Notes: generated by a model from the sequence alone, not told the origin. Shown: positions 1 through 8,518, numbered from the stretch's first letter. The stretch is 64,000 nucleotides of DNA from Bacteroidales bacterium (GCA_017437755.1 JAFRXI010000071.1:1-64000); one strand, 5' to 3'. A program made the numbers and translations.

Positions 1-17
1 TATATGAAAAATATGTT

Positions 18-25
18 TAAATTTG
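18..25 (+). promoter_or_regulatory. Possible -7 promoter element of the C11 peptidase gene
   Basis: TAAATTTG matches the Bacteroidota -7 consensus TAnnTTTG. Only 7 nt separate it from the ATG at 33, so the transcript would be leaderless or nearly so. The -33 region lies outside the window, so half of the promoter cannot be checked. Confidence 0.4.
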
Positions 26-32
26 CGGATAT

Positions 33-1388
33 ATGCGCAGGTGCGGACATGGAATATGGTTTATAGTTGTTGTGGCGGCAGTCATCGCCGTCATGGCGGC
101 CGGTTGTACCGACGACCGGTACTCCCCCTACATAATCCCCTCGTACAGCCCCAGGACCGACCCTGGCACCAGGACCCCGTCGCCCGTGGCGCGCAAAGTG
201 TTCATACTCTACTCCTGCGGCTATAACAACCTGGCCTCATACCTGAAGAAAAACATCGATTCCCTCTCAAGGGGTTACCTTCCTTCCGGAAGGAAGGGCG
301 ACGACGTCCTCCTGGTATTCAGCAAGACCACGGCCAAGTCAAGGGACTACACCACGCCCATGCAGCCGGCCCTTTTCAGGCTGTACCGCGGTATGGACGG
401 CAAATGCACGGCCGATACCGTGCTCACCCTCCCGTCCACGGCGGTAGCTGCCGACCCGGCCACCATGAAACAGGTTCTCACCTACGTCAGGGACAACTAT
501 CAATCAAACAGTTACGGGATGGTATTCTCATCGCACGCCACAGGATGGCTGCCCCTGGGATACTATGCAAATCCCTACAAGTTCGACGGCGGCAGTTCCG
601 GCGACGAATGGTTCCTCAGCGCCCCGAGGAGGGCGTTCCGGTATTCCTGGCCCGAGGAACGGGAAGGTTTCCCCATGGTGAAGACGGTGGGCCAGGAACA
701 GAGCGGCAGCGTGTCCTGGGAGATGTCACTGAAGGACTTTGCCGAGGCGATCCCCATGCACATGGACTACATCCTGTTCGACGCCTGCTTCATGGGCTGC
801 GTGGAAACCGCCTACGAACTCCGCAACGTCTGCTCCGCGGTTGGATTCTCCCCCGCCGAAATCCTCGGCGACGGATACGACTACACCGGCATGGGAATGC
901 AGCTCCTCCGAAACAGTGTTCCCGACCCTTCGGCGGTACTTGCCGACTACGTGGCAAGGTACGATGCAATGACCGGAGTCTGGCATTCGGCCGTAGCCTC
1001 CCTGGTGGACTGTTCCAGGATGGACGACCTGGCCGCTCTCTGCAAGGAGCTCTTCCAGACCCACAGGGCGCAGCTCCAATCGGCAGACGCCTCCCGGATA
1101 CAACCCTTCTTCGGGGGCAGCAAACACTGGTTCTACGACCTTGGAGACATTCTCGACAAGGCCGGAATCACCGCCGCGGAAAGGGCACGCCTCGACGCAA
1201 TACTCTCTGACGCAGTTATTTACAAGGGCCATACCGGCCAGTACTACAGTGATGCAGACCAAAGGACCCACAAGATAGAGACATTCTCCGGACTCACGAT
1301 GTTCCTGCCATCAATGGGGAGCACCTATCTCAACGCCTTCTACCGGGACAATATTTCCTGGAACGATGCCACGGAACTCGTAAAGTAA
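33..1388 (+). CDS. Clostripain-family (C11) cysteine peptidase, lipoprotein
   Basis: A 451-residue protein with a hydrophobic N-terminus (about residues 9-23) ending in AAGC, a lipoprotein signal, so it is expected to be anchored in the periplasm or at the cell surface. The C11 catalytic dyad is visible: His168 in FSSHATGW and Cys252 in LFDACFMGCVE, the usual H...DAC arrangement of clostripain relatives. Known C11 enzymes cut after basic residues, but specificity cannot be read here. The ATG at 33 keeps the complete signal peptide. It stands alone, followed by the L25 promoter. Substrate and physiological role are unknown. Confidence 0.85.
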   Translation: MRRCGHGIWFIVVVAAVIAVMAAGCTDDRYSPYIIPSYSPRTDPGTRTPSPVARKVFILYSCGYNNLASYLKKNIDSLSRGYLPSGRKGDDVLLVFSKTTAKSRDYTTPMQPALFRLYRGMDGKCTADTVLTLPSTAVAADPATMKQVLTYVRDNYQSNSYGMVFSSHATGWLPLGYYANPYKFDGGSSGDEWFLSAPRRAFRYSWPEEREGFPMVKTVGQEQSGSVSWEMSLKDFAEAIPMHMDYILFDACFMGCVETAYELRNVCSAVGFSPAEILGDGYDYTGMGMQLLRNSVPDPSAVLADYVARYDAMTGVWHSAVASLVDCSRMDDLAALCKELFQTHRAQLQSADASRIQPFFGGSKHWFYDLGDILDKAGITAAERARLDAILSDAVIYKGHTGQYYSDADQRTHKIETFSGLTMFLPSMGSTYLNAFYRDNISWNDATELVK

Positions 1389-1394
1389 AGATTA

Positions 1395-1425
1395 TTTGTT
1401 TTTTCCGTTTTTGTCACTATATTTG
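1395..1425 (+). promoter_or_regulatory. Promoter of rplY-pth
   Basis: TTTG at 1395-1398 is followed after 19 bp by TATATTTG at 1418-1425, a full match to the Bacteroidota vegetative promoter. Transcription should start near 1431, giving a leader of about 80 nt before the L25 start at 1511. Confidence 0.8.
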
Positions 1426-1435
1426 CGGGCTCTTT

Positions 1436-1483
1436 AAAAGCGTAGGCGCTTTTGGTGCAATGGGGTCCCGGCAGGACCGGGAC
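1436..1483 (+). promoter_or_regulatory. Structured 5' leader of the L25 gene (two hairpins)
   Basis: Two perfect hairpins lie in the leader. AAAAGCG (1436-1442) pairs with CGCTTTT (1447-1453) around a 4-nt loop, and GTCCCGG (1465-1471) pairs with CCGGGAC (1477-1483) around CAGGA. Together they fill most of the untranslated region. Ribosomal protein genes often carry autoregulatory leaders, so this may be a protein-binding leader. That role is inference. Confidence 0.5.
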
Positions 1484-1510
1484 TGAGTAACACATTTAAA
1501 ACAAAGTAAA

Positions 1511-2095
1511 ATGCAACATTTAACCCTTAACGGAGAGATCCGTCAGGTAGGCAACAAGGCCGTCATCAAGGCCTTCCGCAGGCAGGGACTGGTCCCCTGC
1601 AACCTTTATGGCCAGGGAATTGAAAACATCCTCTTCACCGTTTCGGCAAAGGAACTCAAGGCTCTCACCGACACCCCCAAGTCCTTCATCGTAGACATAG
1701 TTCTTGACGGCAAGACATATTCCGCCATCGCGCACGAGTGCCAGTGGCATCCCGTCACCGACGAGTGCCTCCACGTGGACTTCCTGGTGGTTTCCGAGGA
1801 CAAGCCCATAGCAATCGACGTTCCCCTCAGGCTCGAAGGCCATCCCGTTGGCGTGCAGGCCGGTGGTAAGTTCACCCAGCTTTCCCGCTCGCTCCGCATC
1901 AGCGCCCTCATGAAGGACCTCCCCGACGAGCTCAAGATAGACATTTCCCCTCTGGGCCTGGACAAGAGGCTCACCGCCGGGGAACTGCATTTCGACGGCG
2001 TAACCATCCTCTCCCCCAAGACCACCATCATCTGCCGCGTGAAGACCACGCGTGCGATGCAGCAGGCTGCGGCAGAGGCTGCAAAGAACGCCTAG
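1511..2095 (+). CDS. rplY: 50S ribosomal protein L25 / general stress protein Ctc
   Basis: A 194-residue protein of the long L25 (Ctc/TL5) form. The N-terminal 5S-rRNA-binding L25 domain covers roughly residues 1-90, and the C-terminal TL5-type beta domain follows (starting near SEDKPIAIDVPLRLEG). L25 binds 5S rRNA in the central protuberance of the large subunit. The length fits the Bacteroidota family, and the Ala/Lys-rich tail is usual. The gene has its own promoter and a two-hairpin leader, and is followed 27 nt later by pth, the common rplY-pth pairing of bacteria. Confidence 0.96.
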   Translation: MQHLTLNGEIRQVGNKAVIKAFRRQGLVPCNLYGQGIENILFTVSAKELKALTDTPKSFIVDIVLDGKTYSAIAHECQWHPVTDECLHVDFLVVSEDKPIAIDVPLRLEGHPVGVQAGGKFTQLSRSLRISALMKDLPDELKIDISPLGLDKRLTAGELHFDGVTILSPKTTIICRVKTTRAMQQAAAEAAKNA

Positions 2096-2122
2096 TCTGT
2101 CTGAAACCATATCGTTGCGGGC

Positions 2123-2710
2123 ATGAACTACCTGATTGTCGGTCTCGGAAATATCGGCGACGAGTATGCTTCAACCCGCCACAACATGGGATTCATGGCA
2201 TTGGATGCCTTTGCGAAGGCATCCAATGCCATTTTCATGACCCTCCGATACGGAGACATCACCACTGTCAGGCACAAGGGGCGCAACCTTTACCTGCTCA
2301 AGCCTTCCACCTACATGAACCTGAGCGGGAACGCCGTCCGGTACTGGCTTCAGAAACTGGAACTTCCGGTGGAGAACCTGCTGGTCATCTGCGACGACCT
2401 CAATCTCCCGTTCGGGACCGTCAGGATGCGTCGCGGCGGGAGCAACGGCGGACATAACGGGCTGAGGAACATCGAGGAAACCCTGGGCACCACGGAGTAC
2501 TGCAGGATCAGGATAGGTATAGGAAATTCCTACCCCAAGGGGACCCAGATAGATTATGTCATCGGTCAGGAAATGAGCGAGGGTGAAAAAGCCGCCTTGC
2601 CGGAGGTTTTCGACAAAATCATTGCAGGCCTAAAGGACTATGTAACAATGGGTCCGGAGCGCGCAATGAACGCCCTTAACACCAGAAAAAAGCAAAAAAA
2701 CGACGATTAA
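2123..2710 (+). CDS. pth: Peptidyl-tRNA hydrolase
   Basis: A 195-residue cytoplasmic enzyme that releases peptides from peptidyl-tRNA lost from stalled ribosomes. The family signature is clear at the N-terminus (LIVGLGNIG, then STRHNMGF), with Asn10 and catalytic His20 in the standard positions. The later motifs KPSTYMNLSG and GSNGGHNGLR are also present. Length is normal for Pth. It lies 27 nt after the L25 gene and is presumably cotranscribed. A T-rich tract without a clear hairpin follows the stop. Confidence 0.96.
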   Translation: MNYLIVGLGNIGDEYASTRHNMGFMALDAFAKASNAIFMTLRYGDITTVRHKGRNLYLLKPSTYMNLSGNAVRYWLQKLELPVENLLVICDDLNLPFGTVRMRRGGSNGGHNGLRNIEETLGTTEYCRIRIGIGNSYPKGTQIDYVIGQEMSEGEKAALPEVFDKIIAGLKDYVTMGPERAMNALNTRKKQKNDD

Positions 2711-2811
2711 CGCCAAAAAATCCTCATTTTTTTGTTTTTTTTAATTTTATTCGATATATTGCGCAAAGTATTTGATACTTAATGTTTAACGACATCATAA
2801 ACCAAATTAAA

Positions 2812-2985
2812 ATGAAAGAGCTTGTAGAAAAAATCGCAGCCGAAGTCGCTGAGTTCACAAAGAACGCCGAGGCCCAGGTAGTAAAAGGAAACAAAGCAGC
2901 CGGTGCACGCGCACGCAAGGCCGCCCTTGCCCTCATGAAAGATCTCAAGGAGTTCCGCAAGGTTTCCGTCGAGGCCACCAAATAA
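2812..2985 (+). CDS. Small histone H1-like (Hc1 family) DNA-binding protein
   Basis: A 57-residue protein starting MKELVEKIAAEVAEF, with the conserved segments KGNKAAGARARKA and LKEFRKVS. These match the short Bacteroidota proteins annotated as histone H1-like (Hc1 family). It is helical, with a basic Ala/Lys/Arg-rich centre, and is probably nucleoid-associated. An in-frame ATG at 2782 would add ten residues (MFNDIINQIK) not typical of the family, so 2812 is preferred. It is a single-gene unit: spaced from pth by about 100 nt and closed by a strong terminator at 3004-3043. DNA binding is inferred from the family. Confidence 0.85.
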   Translation: MKELVEKIAAEVAEFTKNAEAQVVKGNKAAGARARKAALALMKDLKEFRKVSVEATK

Positions 2986-3003
2986 TTTTCGCCTCCAGGA
3001 ATA

Positions 3004-3043
3004 GCAGGATCCGGACTTCAAGTACGGGTCCTGCATTTTTTTT
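3004..3043 (+). terminator. Rho-independent terminator after the histone-like gene
   Basis: GCAGGATCCG (3004-3013) pairs with CGGGTCCTGC (3025-3034) with one G-U pair, followed by A and a run of eight T. Confidence 0.85.
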
Positions 3044-3212
3044 GAAAAAAAATCACTTTTTCTGCAACGTTTCCAAAAGCAACTGCATCTATAGTGCAAG
3101 GTTTAGGTTTTAGTACACGTCGAGGTGCAGGTTAACGAGTGATCGCAGCCGGCTTCTTGCTTTTCTCGAAAATAATCCGTAACTATGCATTCCTTTTAAC
3201 GGATTGTTTGAG

Positions 3213-5450
3213 ATGAACTTCAAAAGAATATTTACAATCTGCCTTTTTTCCACCTTCTGCATCCTGTCGTACGGCATTCCTGCCAGAAGGAGCCATATAA
3301 CCCTGACACAACCCGACGGCAGCACTTTCCAGGCCGTGTTGTCAGGTGACGAACACATGCACCTGCTGACCACCGGTGACGGTGCCGCCGTCACTCAGGA
3401 CGAGGACGGATGGTACAGTTATGCGGCCTTTGATTCCAAGGGAGGGCGCTTTTCATCGGGATACCACGTGGGCGCCCATGGCACACCATCCGGAGTCATC
3501 GCCGCCAGCCGGAACATCCCCTACGCAAAGCTCTGGTCCGCCAGGAATTACAAACTCGGCAAGTTCATGGCAACCAGGAGTCTGAGGCCCAATATAATCC
3601 GCAGGATGCAGGAAATGCACCCGGTTACCAGGGCCGGTGAAGGCTCAACAGTCCGCCACGGCCTCATAATCCTCGCACAGTTCAAAGACATAGAATTCAC
3701 CCATACCAGGGAAGAATTCAACTACGTCATCAACGGCCCCAGGAGCGGGTCGGCGGTGGAATATTTCAACGACCAGTTCCACAATGCCTACGATTTCAGG
3801 TTTGACATAACCGACATCGTCCCCCTTCCCAGGGAATACTCCTTCTACGGGAAGAACAATTCCAAGGGCGAGGACATGTATCCCCACCTGATGGTCCGGG
3901 ACGCCTGCCTGCTGGTCGACGACAAAGTGGATTTCTCCAAGTACGACAATGACGGAGACGGCGAGGTTGATAACGTATTCGTTTGGTTTTCAGGTACTGA
4001 CGAAGCCGATGGTGCCAGTTCAAACCACATCTGGTCACATATGTGGTACCTTTCGTCCGGGGTAGATGAGGAGAACAATCCGGTCCGCCTGACCCTGGAC
4101 GGCAAGGTCATCGACAATTATGCCTGCACTTCGGAAATAATGTACTCGTACAATTACAACAAGAACATCCTCGCCGACATAGGGACGTTCTGCCACGAGT
4201 ACAGCCACACCTTCGGGCTTCCGGACCTTTACGATACCGACGGTTCCGCAAGCGGCGGCGATGCCGACGGATGCTGGGGTTCCCCCGCCCTGATGCACAG
4301 CGGAAACACCAACAACGACAGCGCCACTCCCCCGTACTATACCGCCCTGGACAGACATCTTCTCGGTATGGGGAACCCCATGGACCTCACCGAGGGTGAG
4401 CATACACTGAGGCCGGTCCACATCGCGGGCGACTATTATAAGGTAAACACCGACACCGAAGGTGAGTATTACCTTATTGAGTGCCGGTCCAACGAGGGTT
4501 GGGATGCCTACTGCGGCGGCAAGGGGATGCTTATCTACCATATAGACCAGTCCTCGGGCAGGATAATCGGAAATTATGACGACGGGGACAGGTTAATGCC
4601 GTATACCGCCCTGGATACCTGGGAAGGACTCAACATGGTAAACTGCATACCTTCCCACCAGTGCGCCGACATTATCGAGGCCGATCCCTCCACTGTAGGA
4701 AAATATGCAACCGCATCCACCCTTGCTGCACGGGCGAGGCTCGTGAAAAGGATATTCTGGCCCTGGGAGGAGAACAATTCGTTCTCGGCATCCACCAATC
4801 CGGCCTTTGTTTTCTGGAGCGGGAAGGAGTCTTCCCTCGCCCTGACCGGCATAACCATCAACACCGACGGGTCCGTGAGGTTCACCGTGTTGAAGAACGC
4901 CACGATTCCCGAACTGACAATCACTTCCCAGCAGAATTTCCAGGACGCATCCATCATACGCTGGGCGGCGGCGGACCCCGAATTCGACGGCAAGGCATGC
5001 ATCAGCTGGGGCATGAGCGGAAAGGAACTCGGCCAGGAAGTCGAGGTGGAACCTTATGAAAAAGGAAAGTACGCATACACCATCGAGGGACTCTCCCCCA
5101 TGACCACTTACCGGGTAAGGATAGTGCTCCGCCTCAACGGCCTTGAAGGCAAGCCCAACGAGAAGGGAACGTTCACCACCAACCGCCTGATTTCCAGGAC
5201 GCATCCCTATATTTTCTTCAAGAACATCGATTTTGCCGAAGATGGCTCCATCGCTTCCGGGACCGAACTCCCGCTCCGGGTCTATAACGCCCCGTCGGTG
5301 GAGAAGGTAGACTGGTCGCTGGACGGCAAGAGTATCTCCACCGGAGCAAACGGGTACTACAAGGCCACCCGTTCCGGCGTTTTGAAAGCAGTGGTCAAGT
5401 ATAACGACGGTACCACCGACATTATTGTCAAGAACCTGAAAGTGAAATAG
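3213..5450 (+). CDS. Secreted M6-family zinc metalloprotease (immune inhibitor A-like)
   Basis: About 745 residues with a Sec signal peptide (hydrophobic stretch after MNFKRIF). The M6 peptidase domain holds the zinc site HEYSH at residues 328-332, followed by TFGLPDLYD, the extended signature of M6 proteases. The region after about residue 580 is predicted to be beta-sandwich (fibronectin-like) modules, including a segment that reads like an FN3 repeat (SPMTTYRVRIVLRLNG). A TTG at 3204 would extend the frame by three residues, but the ATG at 3213 gives the better signal peptide. A small lipoprotein gene follows after 4 nt and is probably cotranscribed. The substrate is unknown; the name refers to fold, not host target. 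Confidence 0.87.
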   Translation: MNFKRIFTICLFSTFCILSYGIPARRSHITLTQPDGSTFQAVLSGDEHMHLLTTGDGAAVTQDEDGWYSYAAFDSKGGRFSSGYHVGAHGTPSGVIAASRNIPYAKLWSARNYKLGKFMATRSLRPNIIRRMQEMHPVTRAGEGSTVRHGLIILAQFKDIEFTHTREEFNYVINGPRSGSAVEYFNDQFHNAYDFRFDITDIVPLPREYSFYGKNNSKGEDMYPHLMVRDACLLVDDKVDFSKYDNDGDGEVDNVFVWFSGTDEADGASSNHIWSHMWYLSSGVDEENNPVRLTLDGKVIDNYACTSEIMYSYNYNKNILADIGTFCHEYSHTFGLPDLYDTDGSASGGDADGCWGSPALMHSGNTNNDSATPPYYTALDRHLLGMGNPMDLTEGEHTLRPVHIAGDYYKVNTDTEGEYYLIECRSNEGWDAYCGGKGMLIYHIDQSSGRIIGNYDDGDRLMPYTALDTWEGLNMVNCIPSHQCADIIEADPSTVGKYATASTLAARARLVKRIFWPWEENNSFSASTNPAFVFWSGKESSLALTGITINTDGSVRFTVLKNATIPELTITSQQNFQDASIIRWAAADPEFDGKACISWGMSGKELGQEVEVEPYEKGKYAYTIEGLSPMTTYRVRIVLRLNGLEGKPNEKGTFTTNRLISRTHPYIFFKNIDFAEDGSIASGTELPLRVYNAPSVEKVDWSLDGKSISTGANGYYKATRSGVLKAVVKYNDGTTDIIVKNLKVK

Positions 5451-5454
5451 TTAC

Positions 5455-5880
5455 ATGAGAAAGATATATTCCATCGCGGCAATTGCGGCACTGGCGCTCA
5501 CCGCTGCCTCCTGCAACAAGGAGAACGGAGGGGCGGCAGCCAGGCAGTTCGTAAAGAACAACAGCGAGGTCTGCCTGAAAGTCAACGGGAAAATGGCTTA
5601 CTCCTTTGATCCGGACCACGGACAATTGGGTTACAACAGCTCCCTCAACGAGTTCCGCGCCAGTAACGACGATATGAGCGAATTCTTCATCCTTACATTC
5701 AAGGAAGCGCCCGCCCGGGAAGGCCAGACCGTTCAGGCTTCTGCGGAATGGACCAGCGCCGGTGCCGTCCAGAGCAACAACAGCATCACCTTCTCCGTCA
5801 GCAAGATAGAAAGCGACGGCACCATCTGGCTTTATAGCGGTAAAAGCAAGATTGGCGCCGTCGTACGTAAACTTCAGTAG
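5455..5880 (+). CDS. Small lipoprotein of unknown function
   Basis: A 141-residue protein with a clean lipoprotein signal ending AASC (Cys20). The mature part has alternating polar/hydrophobic segments suggesting a small beta-sandwich, and I recognise no named domain. It starts 4 nt after the M6 protease stop, so the pair is likely translated from one message. An accessory role for the protease is possible but rests only on proximity. A hairpin at 5889-5910 closes the unit. Confidence 0.7.
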   Translation: MRKIYSIAAIAALALTAASCNKENGGAAARQFVKNNSEVCLKVNGKMAYSFDPDHGQLGYNSSLNEFRASNDDMSEFFILTFKEAPAREGQTVQASAEWTSAGAVQSNNSITFSVSKIESDGTIWLYSGKSKIGAVVRKLQ

Positions 5881-5888
5881 CTTCCGTC

Positions 5889-5910
5889 ATGCCGGGCTGT
5901 GGCCTGGCAT
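5889..5910. terminator. Hairpin between convergent genes
   Basis: ATGCCGGGC (5889-5897) pairs with GCCTGGCAT (5902-5910) with one G-U pair. It sits in the 33-nt gap between the lipoprotein gene and tpiA, so it could serve both directions. There is no clear T-run, so termination is tentative. Confidence 0.5.
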
Positions 5911-5913
5911 CTC

Positions 5914-6669
5914 TCAGAACGACAGGGCTATTCCGATGAAATCGTCGGCCTTCAGCGCGGCGCCTCCGATGAGGCCGCCGTCGATATCGGGCTGGGCGAA
6001 CAGTTCCTTTGCATTTGAAGGCTTGCAGCTGCCGCCATAGAGGATGGTGGTGTCATCGGCAACGGCCTGGCCGAACTTCTGGGCGAGGACCTTGCGGATG
6101 CACTCATGGATTTCCTCGGCCTGGGCTGCAGTAGCGGTCTTGCCGGTACCGATTGCCCAGACGGGCTCGTAGGCTATCACTATCTTTGCCATCTCCTCGG
6201 CCGTGAAGTTGAAAAGGACAGCCTTGGTCTGTTCGGTGACGACCTCAAAATGACGTCCGGCCTCCCTCTCGTCGAGGTTTTCGCCCACGCAGAGGATTAC
6301 GCCGAGGCCCGCATCAAGGGCAAGACGGACCTTCTCCACCAGGAGTGCGTCGGTCTCGCCGTAATACTGGCGGCGCTCGGAGTGACCCAGGATCGTCCAG
6401 CCGCATCCGGCGGAGACAAGCATGTCGACCGAGACCTCACCGGTATAGGCTCCCTTGGCCTTGTTGGCGCAGTTCTGGGCGGAAAGCCCCACCTTCGACC
6501 CCTTCAGCACCTCTGCCACGCTCACCAGGTGGGTAAAGGGAGGAGCAACTATAAGGTCCACACCTTCAGGAACTTCCGCAGAACGCTCGACAACGGCCTT
6601 GGCAAGGGCCACACCTTCGGCAACGGTGGTATTCATCTTCCAGTTGCCTGCTACGATTTTCTTTCTCAT
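5914..6669 (-). CDS. tpiA: Triosephosphate isomerase
   Basis: A 251-residue cytoplasmic glycolytic enzyme interconverting dihydroxyacetone phosphate and glyceraldehyde 3-phosphate. All catalytic motifs are visible: AGNWKMN with Lys11, GHSERR carrying the electrophilic His, [11 protein letters not shown] with the catalytic Glu, and the phosphate-binding C-terminal [11 protein letters not shown] and GGLIGGAAL. Length is typical. It is a monocistronic gene with its own -7 element upstream, ending convergently with the protease/lipoprotein unit. Confidence 0.97.
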   Translation of the reverse strand: MRKKIVAGNWKMNTTVAEGVALAKAVVERSAEVPEGVDLIVAPPFTHLVSVAEVLKGSKVGLSAQNCANKAKGAYTGEVSVDMLVSAGCGWTILGHSERRQYYGETDALLVEKVRLALDAGLGVILCVGENLDEREAGRHFEVVTEQTKAVLFNFTAEEMAKIVIAYEPVWAIGTGKTATAAQAEEIHECIRKVLAQKFGQAVADDTTILYGGSCKPSNAKELFAQPDIDGGLIGGAALKADDFIGIALSF

Positions 6670-6702
6670 CTCAATATTGTTTTTTAGTCATTTCCCAATC
6701 TG

Positions 6703-6710
6703 CAAATTTA
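6703..6710 (-). promoter_or_regulatory. -7 promoter element of tpiA
   Basis: Read on the minus strand this is TAAATTTG, 33 nt before the tpiA start. No good TTTG is seen at the -33 spacing. The surrounding 13 bp (6701-6713) recur exactly at 7027-7039. Confidence 0.55.
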
Positions 6711-6721
6711 ATCCTTTCCGC

Positions 6722-7033
6722 TCAAATCAGCAAGAAAAGGAGAAGGTGAACCTCATATTCCCAGCCCGGAAATTTGAAAAAAGGACAATATCGGTTATCT
6801 TTGCCATTGAAAGGGAGTATATGCTGGTTGCCTATGAAGGTGAAGCCTTTCCCGAGTTCCAGAATGAAGCGGGTAATCTTCTTGACAAGTCTGCGTTCGA
6901 GCTTCAGTTCCTTCATTGGTTCCTTCGCACCAAGAAAACCGAGATTGTACCGGCTGCGAAAGACTTCATTTGCATAGTCGGCTACAGGAGCGGGGAGAGT
7001 GTTGCGGCAGTCAACTTGTGCCGTTTTGCAAAT
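6722..7033 (-). pseudogene. Remnant of a DUF1016 / YhcG-type PDDEXK nuclease
   Basis: The minus strand reads through LPAPVADYANEVFRS, RYNLGFLGAKEP, LERRLVKKITRFILELGKGF and TFIGNQHILPFNGK. This matches the start of the C-terminal nuclease half of DUF1016 proteins, whose members read ...FLLELGKGFxFxGNQ...NGKE. After NGKD the frame no longer resembles the family: the catalytic segment (FVDLLFFH...ELK) is missing. The upstream frame is closed by a stop just past 7033, so the N-terminal half is gone too. DUF1016 genes often travel with type I restriction genes in Bacteroidales, which fits the adjacent hsdS wreck. The whole interval 6670-7150 holds nothing else convincing. Confidence 0.7.
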
Positions 7034-7148
7034 TTAATCATTCTGTCTCAAAATGACCACAATGAAAATGAATGGCGACATATTAAACTATTCTATGAAT
7101 AGAATCTTTTTTATCTCGTTCATCGGGGTGACGGCCGATTACTTTCGC

Positions 7149-7168
7149 ATAACCTCCATTATGAGGGT
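7149..7168 (+). repeat. Inverted repeat of the hsdS locus, right-facing copy
   Basis: A 20-bp sequence coding NLHYEG in the linker before the second target-recognition domain. It matches 7829-7848 on the other strand at 19 of 20 positions, and the first 16 bp are identical. Codon phase is the same in both copies, so inversion between them keeps the reading frame. Confidence 0.8.
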
Positions 7169-7615
7169 TGCCCCTTGGGGTGGCAAGTCGTGACACTCAA
7201 GGAGATTATCTCTTTGTACTCTGGGCGAGATTTAGAAGCAGCATTCTGCAACGCTGAACATCGTGGTATTCCTTATTTAGTTGGAGCCAGTTGTATAGAA
7301 GGCCATAGCATATCTGTCTATCGATGGACAGAACACCCAGAGGTGATAGCGAAACAAGACGATGTACTACTATCCTGCAAAGGCACTGTAGGTGAAGTCC
7401 TCTTGAACGAAATAGGTGATTTTCATATAGCACGTCAGTTCATGGCAATCCGAAGCAAGGCCCCTCAATTGATTCTGCCTAAATATATTGAACTAATTAT
7501 AAAGGCATCTATCGAGAAACTGAAAAGCAACATATCTGATATCAATATCACCTTTTGTCCGCAAAAACTTTATGGCAGAGGATTTTACCTTAAAAGGAAA
7601 ATCAACGTACTTTGA
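7151..7615 (+). pseudogene. Alternative HsdS target-recognition half, opposite orientation
   Basis: The frame reads NLHYEGCPLGWQVVTLKEI and onward to a stop at 7615, about 154 residues. It begins with the same linker found before the second recognition domain of the minus-strand hsdS, then has a different recognition sequence (SLYSGRDLEAAF..., CKGTVGEVLL, HIARQFMAI). These are typical HsdS target-recognition motifs. There is no start codon of its own near the beginning, so it should be a silent cassette in this orientation. The C-terminal helical spacer expected after a recognition domain is missing. It overlaps the 3' end of the minus-strand copy by 123 bp. Confidence 0.75.
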
Positions 7616-8518
7616 CTCTGTGGTAAAATCGTCGAAAATAATCACTGGAAGTGTTTTGCAGATTCCATCAGATTCGTTCGTGAACCCCAAAATGAACGAT
7701 TTTCCAGGGGTGAGAACAGGGGTACTATAACTATCTGAGTATTCTGTGGATTTAACTATATAAGCCTGGGGTTGCTCATATTCAAGAATGTATTCTAAAC
7801 GGCAGATGGCCCAACCAACAGGAAGTGTACCTTCATAATGGAGGTTATCAGAAGGAGTAAAGGCTGGATTGATGCGCTTGAGGAGCTCTATGGCAGGCTC
7901 GTCGGAAGGATCCTGGGGGATCAGTTTGCCGTGGATAGCGAGATCTAATATTTTAGATTTAGTTTCTGATATCGAAAAACATAAAGACGTGGTTAATTCT
8001 ACTATTTGTTCTACGGATTCAAGGCTTGCCTGTAAACAAACTGCTATACGCGATTGTTCTTTCACAGGTGGTATAGGAATAGGTACTTCGTTGATCGTCT
8101 TTACTGATAATCCTGGCTGTGCTGTGGCCGTAGCATACTGATTCAGATTAAGCCCTTCAAGAAGATATCTTGCCCAATCAACGTCGGTTCCTCCATATGT
8201 CTCCACAACTACGGCATGTTCAGTCGCATAGAACTTGCCTGAAGCATAGTTAATATTACCACACAGTGCTCCCTGACGGCCTACGATAGGGAAAGAGCCC
8301 ATTCTGTTATATGATGAAACGAAACCTCGGAAGCCATTCCCTCCATAGCAGGGATATGGGTATTTAGGGGATTTATCATGGATGTCAGATGCTTGAATAA
8401 ACTTGCCAGCCTGAAGATTCAAGAAATCCCCCAGTGTTGTCCACACCCACCCTTCCGGCAACGCCCACGGACCTTCCTTCGGATAGCGGGACGTATCGGA
8501 AGCAGTTTTTAAGCAATC
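7493..8518 (-). pseudogene. hsdS: Type I restriction specificity subunit hsdS, truncated at both ends
   Basis: The frame covers a first recognition domain (ALPEGWVWTTLGDFLNLQAG... to VPIPIPPVKEQSRIA) and a central conserved helix region (LDLAIHGKLIPQDPSDEPA, ELLKRINPAFTPSDNLHYEG). A second recognition domain (LPVGWAICRLEYILEYEQPQ..., then IIFDDFTTESKYVDFPFKVK) follows. HsdS normally has about 80-100 residues before PEGW and a conserved helical region at the C-terminus; both are absent. In-frame codons continue upstream to 8518, where a stop intervenes, and there is no ATG start; a TTG at 8461 is the only candidate. HsdR and HsdM are not in the window, so the protein is probably non-functional here. 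Confidence 0.8.
7829..7848 (-). repeat. Inverted repeat of the hsdS locus, left-facing copy
   Basis: Counterpart of 7149-7168 with one mismatch, in the same codon phase inside the truncated hsdS. The pair bounds a segment of about 700 bp whose inversion would swap the second recognition domain. Confidence 0.8.

Noticed and set aside
3044..3212. Possible gene or promoter in the 170-nt gap before the M6 protease
   Set aside because: No TAnnTTTG element or credible short gene was found; the frame at 3110-3394 on the minus strand is a shadow of the protease start.
5914..6710. tpiA promoter as a mobile-element target site
   Set aside because: The 13-bp direct repeat is suggestive, but there is no transposase, terminal inverted repeat or clean insertion boundary.
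6455..7102. 215-codon open frame on the plus strand
   Set aside because: It runs antisense through tpiA and then over the nuclease remnant. The sequence is low in family-like motifs, whereas the opposite strand shows TPI and DUF1016 signatures.
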